From Hyphomicrobiales bacterium (GTDB lineage: Bacteria; Pseudomonadota; Alphaproteobacteria; Rhizobiales; JAJFHB01), in contig JAJFHE010000039.1 in the NCBI GenBank assembly GCA_021775755.1, forward strand, positions 248,001-312,000: DNA of 64,000 bases, read 5' to 3'. The notes beneath the pieces were generated by a model. It was not told the DNA's origin, ran no database searches, and saw only the letters and a list, made by a program, of their open reading frames with translations. The translations under genes and the position numbers were made by a program. Positions 44,116 through 51,920 of the stretch are shown piece after piece (position 1 is the stretch's first letter; every line of letters begins with the position of its first letter).

Positions 44116-45281
44116 TGCTCGCTCCATAGTTTGATCGAATCGGCAAAGGTTCCGGCCTGCTCGCGGATGGGCTGCATCTGACCGGAGTTCTCGGCGTATT
44201 TGAACGCGATGTAGGGGATGTTCTCATCGGCCAACGTGTGCTGCAGCATGGGCCGGTCGAGGAGGGCGGGGTCGCAGAAGCTTGGCGATGCGAAGATCAC
44301 ACCCTCCGCGCCGTACTTCCGGACCGAGCGCACGAGATGCTGGCCTTTTTCTTCGAGATTGGGTTCGTATTTCGCCGCCGTGCTTTCTGATTGATGCAGA
44401 AACGCGTGCGCCAGATTTCTCAGTGGCTCGCCGTCAAGCGACACGTCGCCAATGAGCCACCGGGTGACGAGGAGAAGATCGTCGTCGACGATGTAGCAGC
44501 CCGACAGCTCGATCGACTTGATGAGATTGAGCGGCGGCTGCTCGCAGAACAGGCCCGTCAGTACAACGCGGCAGTTGTCGCGCAGGGGTTTGTCTTCCGC
44601 CTCCGCCGCGGCAAGCCATTCTGTCATGAGCTGGCTGTGTTCCTCGACCGGGAGAACGAGCCCGGCGCGCACCAGCAGATAGACATCGCCCGCCGGCGCC
44701 TTCCACGGTTGGCGGGCGCGGAACTCGTAGACGGCGCGGATGAGCTTGCGGTTCTCGTTGTAGACGGCGATCGAGCGGCGCAGCGAATCGTCTGTTATCT
44801 TGACGCCGCAATGCGCTTCAAGCCCCTCGCGCAACTCCTGCAGTTCGCGGGTGTAGTAGTTGCCGCCGATTTCGTCGTCGTAGTTCTGCGGCACGTCGAA
44901 GTAACGCGAATAGACTTCCGGGAACATGAGCTTCCACATCCCAGAGAGGTTGCGGATGACGTCGCAGATCGAGGGGAACAACATACCGTCGACGAAGTCG
45001 AGACGGCCGCTTACGCCAAGCTCGATGGTCGAGCGGGGAATTCGGCAGATGTAGCTTTGGTAATAGGCATCGCCGTGGATGACCTCCAGCTGATCGCCGC
45101 CGCCGACAACGCCGAGCGGCAGCATGCCGCCGGCATGAATGATCTCGCGCGGCACGTAGATCGGCAGATACCCGACAACCTTGCGGCCGGGCTCTGCATC
45201 CTTCCACTCACGCGCGGCGGTGAAGTTGAGATCTTCATAGAGCGCCTGGCAACGGTCGATGATTGCTTGGGCTTGTGACAT
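44112..45281 (-). CDS. badD: Benzoyl-CoA reductase subunit C (BcrC/BadD)
   Basis: Partner of BadE in the dearomatising half. The 389-residue product begins MSQAQAIIDRCQALYED; a longer in-frame reading to 45596 runs through the promoter region and is rejected. Family features include GYLPIYVPREIIHAGGMLPLG, ICRIPRSTIELG, LTGLFCEQPPLNLIKSIELSGC and FASPSFCDPALLDRP. It is the first gene of the leftward badDEFG-ferredoxin operon, with AAAGGGAG upstream of the start. A predicted leftward promoter overlaps the palindrome near 45412. The enzyme is ATP-dependent and oxygen-sensitive, implying anaerobic benzoate use. Confidence 0.94.
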   Translation of the reverse strand: MSQAQAIIDRCQALYEDLNFTAAREWKDAEPGRKVVGYLPIYVPREIIHAGGMLPLGVVGGGDQLEVIHGDAYYQSYICRIPRSTIELGVSGRLDFVDGMLFPSICDVIRNLSGMWKLMFPEVYSRYFDVPQNYDDEIGGNYYTRELQELREGLEAHCGVKITDDSLRRSIAVYNENRKLIRAVYEFRARQPWKAPAGDVYLLVRAGLVLPVEEHSQLMTEWLAAAEAEDKPLRDNCRVVLTGLFCEQPPLNLIKSIELSGCYIVDDDLLLVTRWLIGDVSLDGEPLRNLAHAFLHQSESTAAKYEPNLEEKGQHLVRSVRKYGAEGVIFASPSFCDPALLDRPMLQHTLADENIPYIAFKYAENSGQMQPIREQAGTFADSIKLWSEQ

Positions 45282-45395
45282 TTCGGCGATGCTCCCTTTG
45301 AAGCCGTGTTGCGTTCGTTTGTCTGCCCTGTCCGGTGGAGGCCGGTGCGTCGTTCTCACGCAGTTCAAGGCGGGTTGACGTTTGGTGTTTTTCTT

Positions 45396-45424
45396 TATTA
45401 TCGTAAAATCGTACGAGTATACGA
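45396..45424. promoter_or_regulatory. Candidate operator and overlapping divergent promoters between badD and korA
   Basis: The core TCGTACGA (45409-45416) is flanked by TCGTA (45401-45405) and TACGA (45420-45424). This makes a perfectly centred 24-bp double inverted repeat with two 3-base gaps. TATTATCGTA (45396-45405) and ATCGTACGAG (45408-45417) repeat the sequence of the 31964-31980 site. Possible promoters overlap it: rightward TTGACG 45375-45380, 15-base spacer, TATTAT 45396-45401; leftward TTGACC 45436-45431, 17-base spacer, TACGAT 45413-45408. A protein bound here would block both badD and korA. Promoter calls are tentative; the palindrome is directly visible. Confidence 0.65.
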
Positions 45425-45489
45425 ATTTAAGGTCAACCGATGAATTCTGCGACTTTTTGGCACGCAATCTCAAAACCGGGATATTGACG

Positions 45490-47229
45490 ATGATAGCGCA
45501 ACACGGTGAACAGGCCGCGATATCCATCGCACTTACGGGCAGCGGCGGCGCCGGTGTCATGACGGCGGGGGGGCTGTTGCTCGACGCCGTCGGCAAGCAT
45601 GGCTGCTATGGCCTGCAGACCCGCTCGGTCGGCCCGCAGATCAGAGGCGGCGAATCCGCTGCACTGCTCAGGTTGTCCGGTGATCCTGTCGAAACCCACA
45701 GCGCGTGTTTCGACATCCTTCTGGCGCTCGACTGGAACAACTACACGCGGTTTTCAGCGGAAATTCCGTTGAATGCCTCCAGCATTGTCATCACCGATCC
45801 GGCCGTGGACGCTGCACCGGAAACGATAGCCGCGGCCGGGTGCACGATGGTGGAGTTGCCATTGAAGGAAATGGCCGACGATATCTCTGGCGGGCGCGTA
45901 AACATGATCGCGCTTGGCGTTGCCGCCGGGGCCATCGGCCTTCCGCTTGAAACGGTAAGCGGCCTGATCGCCGGAAAGCTCGCGTCGAAGGGCGAGGCGG
46001 CGGTGCGCTCGAGCGTTGCCTGTGTCGAAGCCGGTTTCGAAAGCGGCAGGGCGATTGCGGATGTGCCCAAGCTTGCACCCTCAAGCCATAGTGAAGCCTC
46101 CGTGCGCTGGCTTATGACCGGCAATGAGGCGGCGGCACTGGGAGCAGTCAGGGGCGGTATCCGGTTTGCCGCTGCCTATCCCATCACGCCGGCGACGGAA
46201 ATCCTCGAATGGCTGGCCCCGGCACTCACGAAGGTCGGCGGCACGCTTGTTCAGGCGGAAGACGAACTCGCATCCATCAACATGATCATCGGCGCGTCCT
46301 TTGGCGGCGTGCCGTCAATCACCGCGACATCGGGCCCGGGATTTGCGTTGATGACCGAAGCCATCGGGCTTGCGACAGCGGCGGAAGTGCCCGTCGTTGT
46401 TGTCGACGTCATGCGCGGCGGGCCCTCGACCGGAATTCCAACCAAATCGGAGCAGTCGGATCTCAATATTGCGGTCTACGGGCTTCACGGCGATGCGCCG
46501 CATATTGTTGTCGCTCCGGTTTCTCTGGCAGATTGCCTGTTTACGACGCAGTGGGCGGCGCATCTTGCCGAAGCGATGCAGGCGCCCGCCATCGTGCTTT
46601 CCGATCAATTTTTCGGTCAGGCGCGCATGATTGTCGACCGTCCGGCCAACGTGGCGTTTATCGCCGAGCGCAAGATCGCGGAGCGCTGCGACAACGATTA
46701 CGCCCGCTATGCGGTGACCGCGGACGGTGTGTCGCCGATGGCGGTGCCGGGCACGCCCTGCGGGCAGTACACCGCCGATGGTCTCGAACACTCGGTTTCA
46801 GGGACGCCGTCATCGTCCGCGGAAGACCATCTGAAGCAGCTCGCCAAACGCCGCACCAAAATCGAATCCCATGATTACGGTGTGCACTGGGCCGAGATCG
46901 AAGGCGAGGGCGATCTCGTTATCCTCACATGGGGGTCCACTGCAGCGCCGGTGCGTGAAGCGGCACGGCGCGCCCGGGCGCAGGGCGCGAACGTCAAAAC
47001 CGTGGCGGTTCGGCTGCTCGCCCCGCTTGAGGTCGAAACCCTGCATGCGGAAATCTCCGGCGCTCGCGGTGTGCTCGTCATCGAGCAGACCGAAAGCGCG
47101 CAGTTTTACAGGTATCTGCGCAGCCAGTGCGATCTGCCCGCAAACACACGGGCCGTGCATCAGCCCGGGCCCTTGATGATCAAGCCTGAAGACGTCCTCC
47201 ACGAAATTATGACGGAGCTTGGCCGATGA
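45490..47229 (+). CDS. korA: 2-oxoacid:ferredoxin oxidoreductase alpha subunit with fused gamma domain (KorA)
   Basis: The 579-residue product joins a gamma-type domain (about 10-185, ALTGSGGAGVMTAGGLLLDAV and GPQIRGGESAALLRL) to the alpha subunit (AAYPITPATEILEWL, SINMIIGASFGGVPSITATSGPGF). This is the two-gene KorAB layout found beside benzoyl-CoA reductase genes in Thauera, where 2-oxoglutarate:ferredoxin oxidoreductase regenerates reduced ferredoxin. The start at 45490 gives the standard N-terminus; earlier in-frame codons would lie in the operator. It overlaps korB by four bases. 2-Oxoglutarate as substrate is inferred from context. Confidence 0.88.
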   Translation: MIAQHGEQAAISIALTGSGGAGVMTAGGLLLDAVGKHGCYGLQTRSVGPQIRGGESAALLRLSGDPVETHSACFDILLALDWNNYTRFSAEIPLNASSIVITDPAVDAAPETIAAAGCTMVELPLKEMADDISGGRVNMIALGVAAGAIGLPLETVSGLIAGKLASKGEAAVRSSVACVEAGFESGRAIADVPKLAPSSHSEASVRWLMTGNEAAALGAVRGGIRFAAAYPITPATEILEWLAPALTKVGGTLVQAEDELASINMIIGASFGGVPSITATSGPGFALMTEAIGLATAAEVPVVVVDVMRGGPSTGIPTKSEQSDLNIAVYGLHGDAPHIVVAPVSLADCLFTTQWAAHLAEAMQAPAIVLSDQFFGQARMIVDRPANVAFIAERKIAERCDNDYARYAVTADGVSPMAVPGTPCGQYTADGLEHSVSGTPSSSAEDHLKQLAKRRTKIESHDYGVHWAEIEGEGDLVILTWGSTAAPVREAARRARAQGANVKTVAVRLLAPLEVETLHAEISGARGVLVIEQTESAQFYRYLRSQCDLPANTRAVHQPGPLMIKPEDVLHEIMTELGR

Positions 47230-48053
47230 ACGCGCCTGCCCTTCCGAAAGCCAGCGACTACAAGTCCGAACTCAAGCCGGTTTGGTGTCCAGGCTGTGGC
47301 GACTATCATGTGCTGTTGTCGCTCACCAAGGCGTTCGCCGCCCTCAAGCTGCGGCCGGAAGAGATCGCGGTCGTCTCGGGCATTGGTTGCTCGTCGCGCA
47401 TTCCCGCCTATACCAACTGCTACGGGTTTCACGGTGTGCACGGCCGGGCGCTGCCACTCGGTACCGGTCTCAAGGTGGCGCGGCCTGAGCTGACGGTACT
47501 CGTCACCGGTGGCGATGGGGACGGGTTTTCCATTGGCGGCAATCACTTCCTGCATGCCTGCCGGCGCAACATCGACATCACCTATGTGGTCATGGACAAC
47601 CGCGTCTATGGCATGACCAAGGGGCAGCCTTCGCCAACCACCGAGCCCGATTGGGACAGCGCACTTTCGCCCGGCGGCACCGGCGTCAGACCGTTCCACC
47701 CGCTCGTTATCGCGCTTGCGTCAGGCGCGAACTTCGTGGCGCGCACCTTTTCAGGCGACATCAAGGGCACGACGGACACGATCGTGCAAGCGATCAACCA
47801 TCCGGGGTTTTCATTCGTTGAAATTCTCAGTCCCTGCGTCACGTTCAGACCCGATCAGCGCGGCTGGAAATCCGTGGTGCACCCGGCGCCGGTGGAACCG
47901 ACCGACGATGCGGCCCGTGCGGCGCGGCGCATAATGACCGATGACGGGTTCAATGTCGGGGTGCTTTACCGAGGCTCTCGTGAACCCTACATGGTGGAGC
48001 GTGCCAAGGAGACCGGTGAGCCGGCGCAGTTTGACGGGATGTTCGAGATATGA
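47226..48053 (+). CDS. korB: 2-oxoacid:ferredoxin oxidoreductase beta subunit (KorB)
   Basis: The 275-residue thiamine-diphosphate subunit contains WCPGCGDYHVLLSL (first cluster cysteines), SGIGCSSRIPAY, and the TPP-binding run GGDGDGFSIGGNHFLHACRR continuing through VVMDNRVYGMTKGQ. Electrons from 2-oxoacid decarboxylation would pass to the ferredoxin encoded at 40353-40601 and then to benzoyl-CoA reductase. It overlaps korA upstream and the ferritin-like gene downstream by four bases each. Confidence 0.92.
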   Translation: MNAPALPKASDYKSELKPVWCPGCGDYHVLLSLTKAFAALKLRPEEIAVVSGIGCSSRIPAYTNCYGFHGVHGRALPLGTGLKVARPELTVLVTGGDGDGFSIGGNHFLHACRRNIDITYVVMDNRVYGMTKGQPSPTTEPDWDSALSPGGTGVRPFHPLVIALASGANFVARTFSGDIKGTTDTIVQAINHPGFSFVEILSPCVTFRPDQRGWKSVVHPAPVEPTDDAARAARRIMTDDGFNVGVLYRGSREPYMVERAKETGEPAQFDGMFEI

Positions 48054-48577
48054 CGAACGCTCCTGGACCTCAGATCACCGACCTTGGCGAACTGCTCGCC
48101 TATGCCCACGCTATCGAGGTCGATGCGATGGAGCGCTACCAGCTCCTCGCCGACCAGATGGAAACGCACAACAACCGCGAACTGGCAAAACTGTTTCGCG
48201 AGCTTGCAGGCCACGAGGAGAAGCACGCCGCAAAGATTCTCGAGCAGGCCGGCGAAAGCGGACTGCCCGTGATCGAAGAATCCGCGTTCCACTGGCTTGG
48301 CACCGAAAGTCCGGAAGCGGCCGACCTTGATGCCGCCCACTACCGCATGACGCCCTGGCATGCGCTGCAGATGGCGTTAGGCGCGGAACAGCGCGCCTTT
48401 GCCTTCTTCGATCACCTTGTGAACACGGTGAGCGAACCGGAGGTGAAGAAATGGGCGGAAGAGTTTCGCGATGAAGAAGCTGAGCATGTGGAGCTTGTGG
48501 AACGCCTTCTCAAGCTCCACCCGGAGCCGGCCGAGGGATGGGATCTGGATGACGATCCACCCTACCTGCAGGACTGA
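48050..48577 (+). CDS. Ferritin-like diiron protein (rubrerythrin-domain type)
   Basis: The 175-residue helical product has repeated Glu and ExxH-type residues expected of a diiron four-helix bundle: AHAIEVDAMERYQLLADQM, LAGHEEKHAAKIL, ALGAEQRAFAFFDHLV and FRDEEAEHVELVERLL. There is no rubredoxin-like CxxC tail. Translational coupling to korB by ATGA suggests it protects, or supplies iron to, the oxygen-sensitive Fe-S enzymes of the island. Peroxide or oxygen reduction is inferred from the family. Confidence 0.8.
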   Translation: MTNAPGPQITDLGELLAYAHAIEVDAMERYQLLADQMETHNNRELAKLFRELAGHEEKHAAKILEQAGESGLPVIEESAFHWLGTESPEAADLDAAHYRMTPWHALQMALGAEQRAFAFFDHLVNTVSEPEVKKWAEEFRDEEAEHVELVERLLKLHPEPAEGWDLDDDPPYLQD

Positions 48578-48603
48578 CCCGATCACATGATGAGGATATG
48601 AAG

Positions 48604-48999
48604 ATGACCGTTTTGCTTCCAGAGGGTTGGGCCCCGCCCATCGGATATTCCAACGGCGTATCGGTAGATGCCGGCCGCATGGTCTTTGTTGCCGGGCAGG
48701 TGGGCTGGAACGCCGGACAGGTCTTTAAGAGCGAAGATGTCGCGCCGCAGTTTGAGCAGGCATTGAAGAATGTGCTGGCGGTTCTCGCCGAGGCGGGGGG
48801 CGGTCCAGAACATATCTGCCGCATGACGGCCTATTGCATCGACAAGCCTGCCTATCTCGCGGCACGGCCCGAAATCGGCAAGACGTGGCGCGCGCTCATG
48901 GGCCGCCACTTTCCCGCGATGAGCATGATTTTCGTTGCCGATCTACTCGACAGTCCGGGAAAGATCGAACTTGAGGCAACCGCCGTGGTGCCGCAATGA
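48604..48999 (+). CDS. RidA/YjgF-family protein
   Basis: The 131-residue product has the RidA pattern: LPEGWAPPIGYSNGVSVD, VFVAGQVGWN, QFEQALKNVLAVLAEAGG and HICRMTAYCIDKPAYL. RidA proteins hydrolyse reactive enamine or imine intermediates, but many pathway-specific paralogs have unknown substrates. GAGGA at 48592-48596 favours the ATG at 48604 over 48598. It overlaps the dehydrogenase gene by four bases. The arginine that binds the carboxylate in active RidA proteins is not clearly present, so a diverged function is possible. Confidence 0.82.
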   Translation: MTVLLPEGWAPPIGYSNGVSVDAGRMVFVAGQVGWNAGQVFKSEDVAPQFEQALKNVLAVLAEAGGGPEHICRMTAYCIDKPAYLAARPEIGKTWRALMGRHFPAMSMIFVADLLDSPGKIELEATAVVPQ

Positions 49000-50024
49000 A
49001 GGCGGTCTATCAGGAAGTCCGCGGCAAGGAAGGCTTGCGTATCGGCGCGTTCGACGATCCGCGGCCGGTTACCGGCGATGCGGTCATGAAAGTGAAGGCC
49101 GGAGGCGTCAACCGCATCGACCTCTACATGCGAGATGTCGGCAAGGGTATTACTCATGAACTGCCGCTGGTTCTCGGCGTCGATGGCGCAGGCGAAATTG
49201 TCGAGGCGCCGGAAGGGTCGGGCCTGAAAGCCGGGGATGAAGTTGTCCTATATCCGATGGCATATTGCGGCCGGTGCGCGGCCTGCAACCGCGGTGACCA
49301 TCCCAACTGCATCAAGTTCGACATCGCCGGCGAGACGCGCCACGGCACGTTTGCGGAGTATATTGCAATGCCCGCCAAGTGCTTCGTGCCGAAGCCCGAT
49401 ACTATCAGCTGGCAGGCCGCCGCGACGCTTCCTGTGGCCTACCTTACGGCCTGGCGCATGATGTTCGGCAAAGACGCGCTCAAACCGGCAGAGACCGCGC
49501 TGATCGTGGGTGTCGGTGGCGGTGTTTCCTCGGCCTGTCTGCAGATGGCCAAGATGATCGGCGCGCGTGCCATCGTGACATCGTCGAGTGCCGGGAAGCT
49601 TAAAGCCGCACAGGCGCTCGGTGCCGATCACGGCATCAACTATCGCGATGAAAAGGTTGCCCGGCGCGTCATGGAGCTGACCGGCGGCGCCGGCGTCGAC
49701 ATGGTGATCGACAATGTCGGCGAGGCAAGCTGGGGCGACAGCTTGAGATCGTTGCGCGCCGGCGGCCGCGTTGTGACCTGCGGCGCCACCACGGGCGGGC
49801 ACCCATCCGCCGACATTCAAAGGCTCTTTGCCCGCCAGATTGCGGTCTACGGGTCAACGCTCGGCAGCATCGCGGAATTTCGCCAGCTCATCGACGTTGT
49901 CGCGCGCGGAAACATCGCGCCGATCATCGACAATACCTATCCCATGGATGACATCGCCGAAGCGTTCGAGCGCATGGAGCAGGGCGAGCAGACCGGCAAG
50001 CTCGTGGTCGAAATCGACTGCTGA
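48996..50024 (+). CDS. Zinc-type MDR alcohol dehydrogenase / quinone oxidoreductase family
   Basis: The 342-residue medium-chain dehydrogenase has the GroES-like domain (AGGVNRIDLYMRDVG, LGVDGAGEIVEAP), a structural-zinc cysteine set (CGRCAACNRGDHPNC) and the cofactor domain (VGVGGGVSSACLQMAKMIGA). It ends in MEQGEQTGKLVVEID, the quinone-oxidoreductase-like tail. In Thauera an MDR enzyme (Had) oxidises 6-hydroxycyclohex-1-enecarboxyl-CoA. Its place in the kor operon makes a CoA-ester substrate plausible, but the sequence alone does not decide this. It is coupled to the RidA gene. Confidence 0.8.
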   Translation: MKAVYQEVRGKEGLRIGAFDDPRPVTGDAVMKVKAGGVNRIDLYMRDVGKGITHELPLVLGVDGAGEIVEAPEGSGLKAGDEVVLYPMAYCGRCAACNRGDHPNCIKFDIAGETRHGTFAEYIAMPAKCFVPKPDTISWQAAATLPVAYLTAWRMMFGKDALKPAETALIVGVGGGVSSACLQMAKMIGARAIVTSSSAGKLKAAQALGADHGINYRDEKVARRVMELTGGAGVDMVIDNVGEASWGDSLRSLRAGGRVVTCGATTGGHPSADIQRLFARQIAVYGSTLGSIAEFRQLIDVVARGNIAPIIDNTYPMDDIAEAFERMEQGEQTGKLVVEIDC

Positions 50025-50064
50025 ATGAAACGAACGAGGACACCGAGAGCCACAGGAGATGATG

Positions 50065-50562
50065 ATGGAATATGACCGGGCGGTGAGCCGCGCTCTTCAC
50101 GAAGAACACATGGCCGTGCTGACATTGCTCGGCAGGCTCGATCAACTGGTGACCCTGAACTCCGATGCCAATGCGCCTGATTGCACCAAGTCAGACACGC
50201 ACATGCTTCTGGGGGACCTGAAAGCTGCCGTACGCGGTGAGATCACAGCGCATTTTGCGTTTGAGGAAGATGCGTTGTTTCCGATCCTTGAAGAGGCGGG
50301 CGCCGCGGATGTCAACGGCATGTTGCATGACGAGCATGTTGTGCTCCTGCCGCTCGGTAACGAGCTTGCCGATCTTGCCGAAGCGGCATCCTCCGGCGGC
50401 TTCTCGGCTGACGGCTGGGCGCGGTTCCGAAAGGCTTCGCGCGAGTTCGTTGATGGTCTGCGTGACCATGTCGACAAGGAGGAGGCGGGCCTCGTTCCCA
50501 TGGTTGAGGACATCCTGAGCGATGATCAGGACAGCGAACTGATCCAGGCTTACAAGTTCTAG
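50065..50562 (+). CDS. Hemerythrin-domain protein
   Basis: The 165-residue product has the histidine/carboxylate pattern of a hemerythrin HHE domain: RALHEEHMAVL, GEITAHFAFEEDALFPIL, MLHDEHVVLLPL and GLRDHVDKEEAGLVPMVE. Three ATGs occur in a row (50059, 50062, 50065). AGGAG at 50054-50058 fits the third best. It follows the MDR gene by 40 bases. Oxygen binding or sensing near oxygen-sensitive benzoyl-CoA reductase and KorAB is a reasonable inference. Confidence 0.85.
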   Translation: MEYDRAVSRALHEEHMAVLTLLGRLDQLVTLNSDANAPDCTKSDTHMLLGDLKAAVRGEITAHFAFEEDALFPILEEAGAADVNGMLHDEHVVLLPLGNELADLAEAASSGGFSADGWARFRKASREFVDGLRDHVDKEEAGLVPMVEDILSDDQDSELIQAYKF

Positions 50563-50618
50563 AGCCAATCGACATTTGATGGTGTTGTGCTAACACAGGA
50601 GAACCGGCGCGCGAAATC

Positions 50619-51920
50619 TTGCGAGGAAACACCGCCTTGTTGTGGTCTGAGTATGTGCAGCTTGAAGATGGCAAGAGAGAGGCCTTGCGTAAGTTGGAAC
50701 GCACGGACGAGCTTTTGCTCGTCGCCGCACGGAACGACCTGGAAACTCTTGCCCTGTTCCGCGCGGCGCTGCTTGAAGATCGTGCAATTGGCATCGCAAC
50801 GAAAGACGTGCTCAACGAACTTGACAGCGCCCGCGTACAGGTTGGGTCGGATCAGCTGTTTGTTCTGAAAGACAAAGAAGTTCCGGGTCCGAGGCTTGCC
50901 TGCTTTACGTCCGGATCGACGGGCAATGCCAAGGGCATCCTGCGCACCTATGACAGCTGGCTCAGGACATATGAACTGCAGCGCAAGCTTCTGGATTGCC
51001 GGCGCGACGCCCCGGTTCTGATCCTCGGCAACCTTGCCCACTCCATGCATCTTTACGGTGCGATGGAAGCGTTCGACCGGCAGGTCGTGCCGCGAGTGTT
51101 GCGCAAGTTCTCTTCAAAGCTGGCGGTCAGTGCCTGCAGCTCATCGCGTGCCGAGATTATCTATGCAACGCCGGTCCACCTTAATCTGATCCTGGCACAT
51201 GCGGCGAAGACCGCAACCGAGCCGCTTGAAGATGTTCGTCTTCTCCTCGCCGGCGGCGCCAAACTCAATGAGCAGCATCTAGATGAGCTGCAACGGGTGT
51301 TTCCGAACGCCAAAATTGTCGAGTTCTTCGGGACAACCGAGACCAGCTACATCACCATAAAGCAGCCGGGCGCTCCGCGCGGGTCCGTCGGCAAGCCGTG
51401 TCCAGGTGTTTCAGTGAAGATTTGCGACGATGAGGGCAATGCCGTTACCGCCGGCGCCGAGGGGACCTTGTGGGTGAAGAGCGGCATGCTGTTTGAGCGC
51501 TACATCGCGGGCGAGGACGCGAACACGCAGTGGTGCGAGGGCTATGTCACGGTCGGCGACCAGGGTTATCTGGATGATGGCGGCAACCTGTTCTTTACAG
51601 CCCGCAAGGGCGCGATGGTCACGATAGCCGGGGAGAACGTGTTTCTCGATCACATCGAGGCGCGGCTGCGCGATGAAGTTCCTGCCGGCGAGGCGGTTGT
51701 GCTGTCGATCGACGATGCGCTTCGGGGCAGTCGTCTGATCGCGGTTACGCAGACGCGGCTTCCCGACGCGGCGGCGGACAGGGCGCTTGCAGCCTTGCGC
51801 GAGGCGTTCGGGCCGCTGAAGGCGCCGCGCGCTATTGTCCATGCGCCGGACTGGCCGTTTCTGGCATCGGGGAAAACCGACCGCCGCGCGCTGAAAGCCC
51901 AGATCGCTGAAACCGTATGA
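50619..51920 (+). CDS. Short AMP-forming acyl-CoA ligase
   Basis: This 433-residue ANL-family enzyme lacks most of the usual N-terminal subdomain. Visible motifs are the P-loop TSGSTGNAKG, the adenine region FFGTTETSY, the hinge region GYVTVGDQGYLDDGG, and the C-terminal catalytic lysine in the segment FLASGKTDRRAL. It is too short and too different to be the missing benzoate-CoA ligase BadA. The start is uncertain: TTG 50619 is used here, but GAGGAA at 50623-50628 would suit TTG 50637. It overlaps the thiolase-like gene by four bases, so the two probably act in one unknown pathway. Confidence 0.72.
   Translation: MRGNTALLWSEYVQLEDGKREALRKLERTDELLLVAARNDLETLALFRAALLEDRAIGIATKDVLNELDSARVQVGSDQLFVLKDKEVPGPRLACFTSGSTGNAKGILRTYDSWLRTYELQRKLLDCRRDAPVLILGNLAHSMHLYGAMEAFDRQVVPRVLRKFSSKLAVSACSSSRAEIIYATPVHLNLILAHAAKTATEPLEDVRLLLAGGAKLNEQHLDELQRVFPNAKIVEFFGTTETSYITIKQPGAPRGSVGKPCPGVSVKICDDEGNAVTAGAEGTLWVKSGMLFERYIAGEDANTQWCEGYVTVGDQGYLDDGGNLFFTARKGAMVTIAGENVFLDHIEARLRDEVPAGEAVVLSIDDALRGSRLIAVTQTRLPDAAADRALAALREAFGPLKAPRAIVHAPDWPFLASGKTDRRALKAQIAETV

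Noticed and set aside
45490-48053. korAB read as phenylglyoxylate:acceptor oxidoreductase (PadEFGHI) to match the PadBCD-like genes
   Set aside because: The composition is a two-gene alpha/gamma fusion plus beta, the KorAB layout, without the additional ferredoxin and flavoprotein subunits of the Pad enzyme.
48996-50024. MDR dehydrogenase called as Had (6-hydroxycyclohex-1-enecarboxyl-CoA dehydrogenase)
   Set aside because: The rest of the Thauera-type branch (Dch, Oah) is absent and BadH/BadI of the alternative branch are present, so only the MDR family is supported.
50582-50596. Short inverted repeat GTGTT-GTGCT-AACAC before the acyl-CoA ligase
   Set aside because: A 5-bp arm is easily found by chance, and it has no supporting second copy.
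50619-51920. The AMP-forming ligase as the missing benzoate-CoA ligase BadA
   Set aside because: It has 433 residues instead of about 520, lacks most of the N-terminal substrate-binding region, and is coupled to a thiolase-like gene outside the bad operon.
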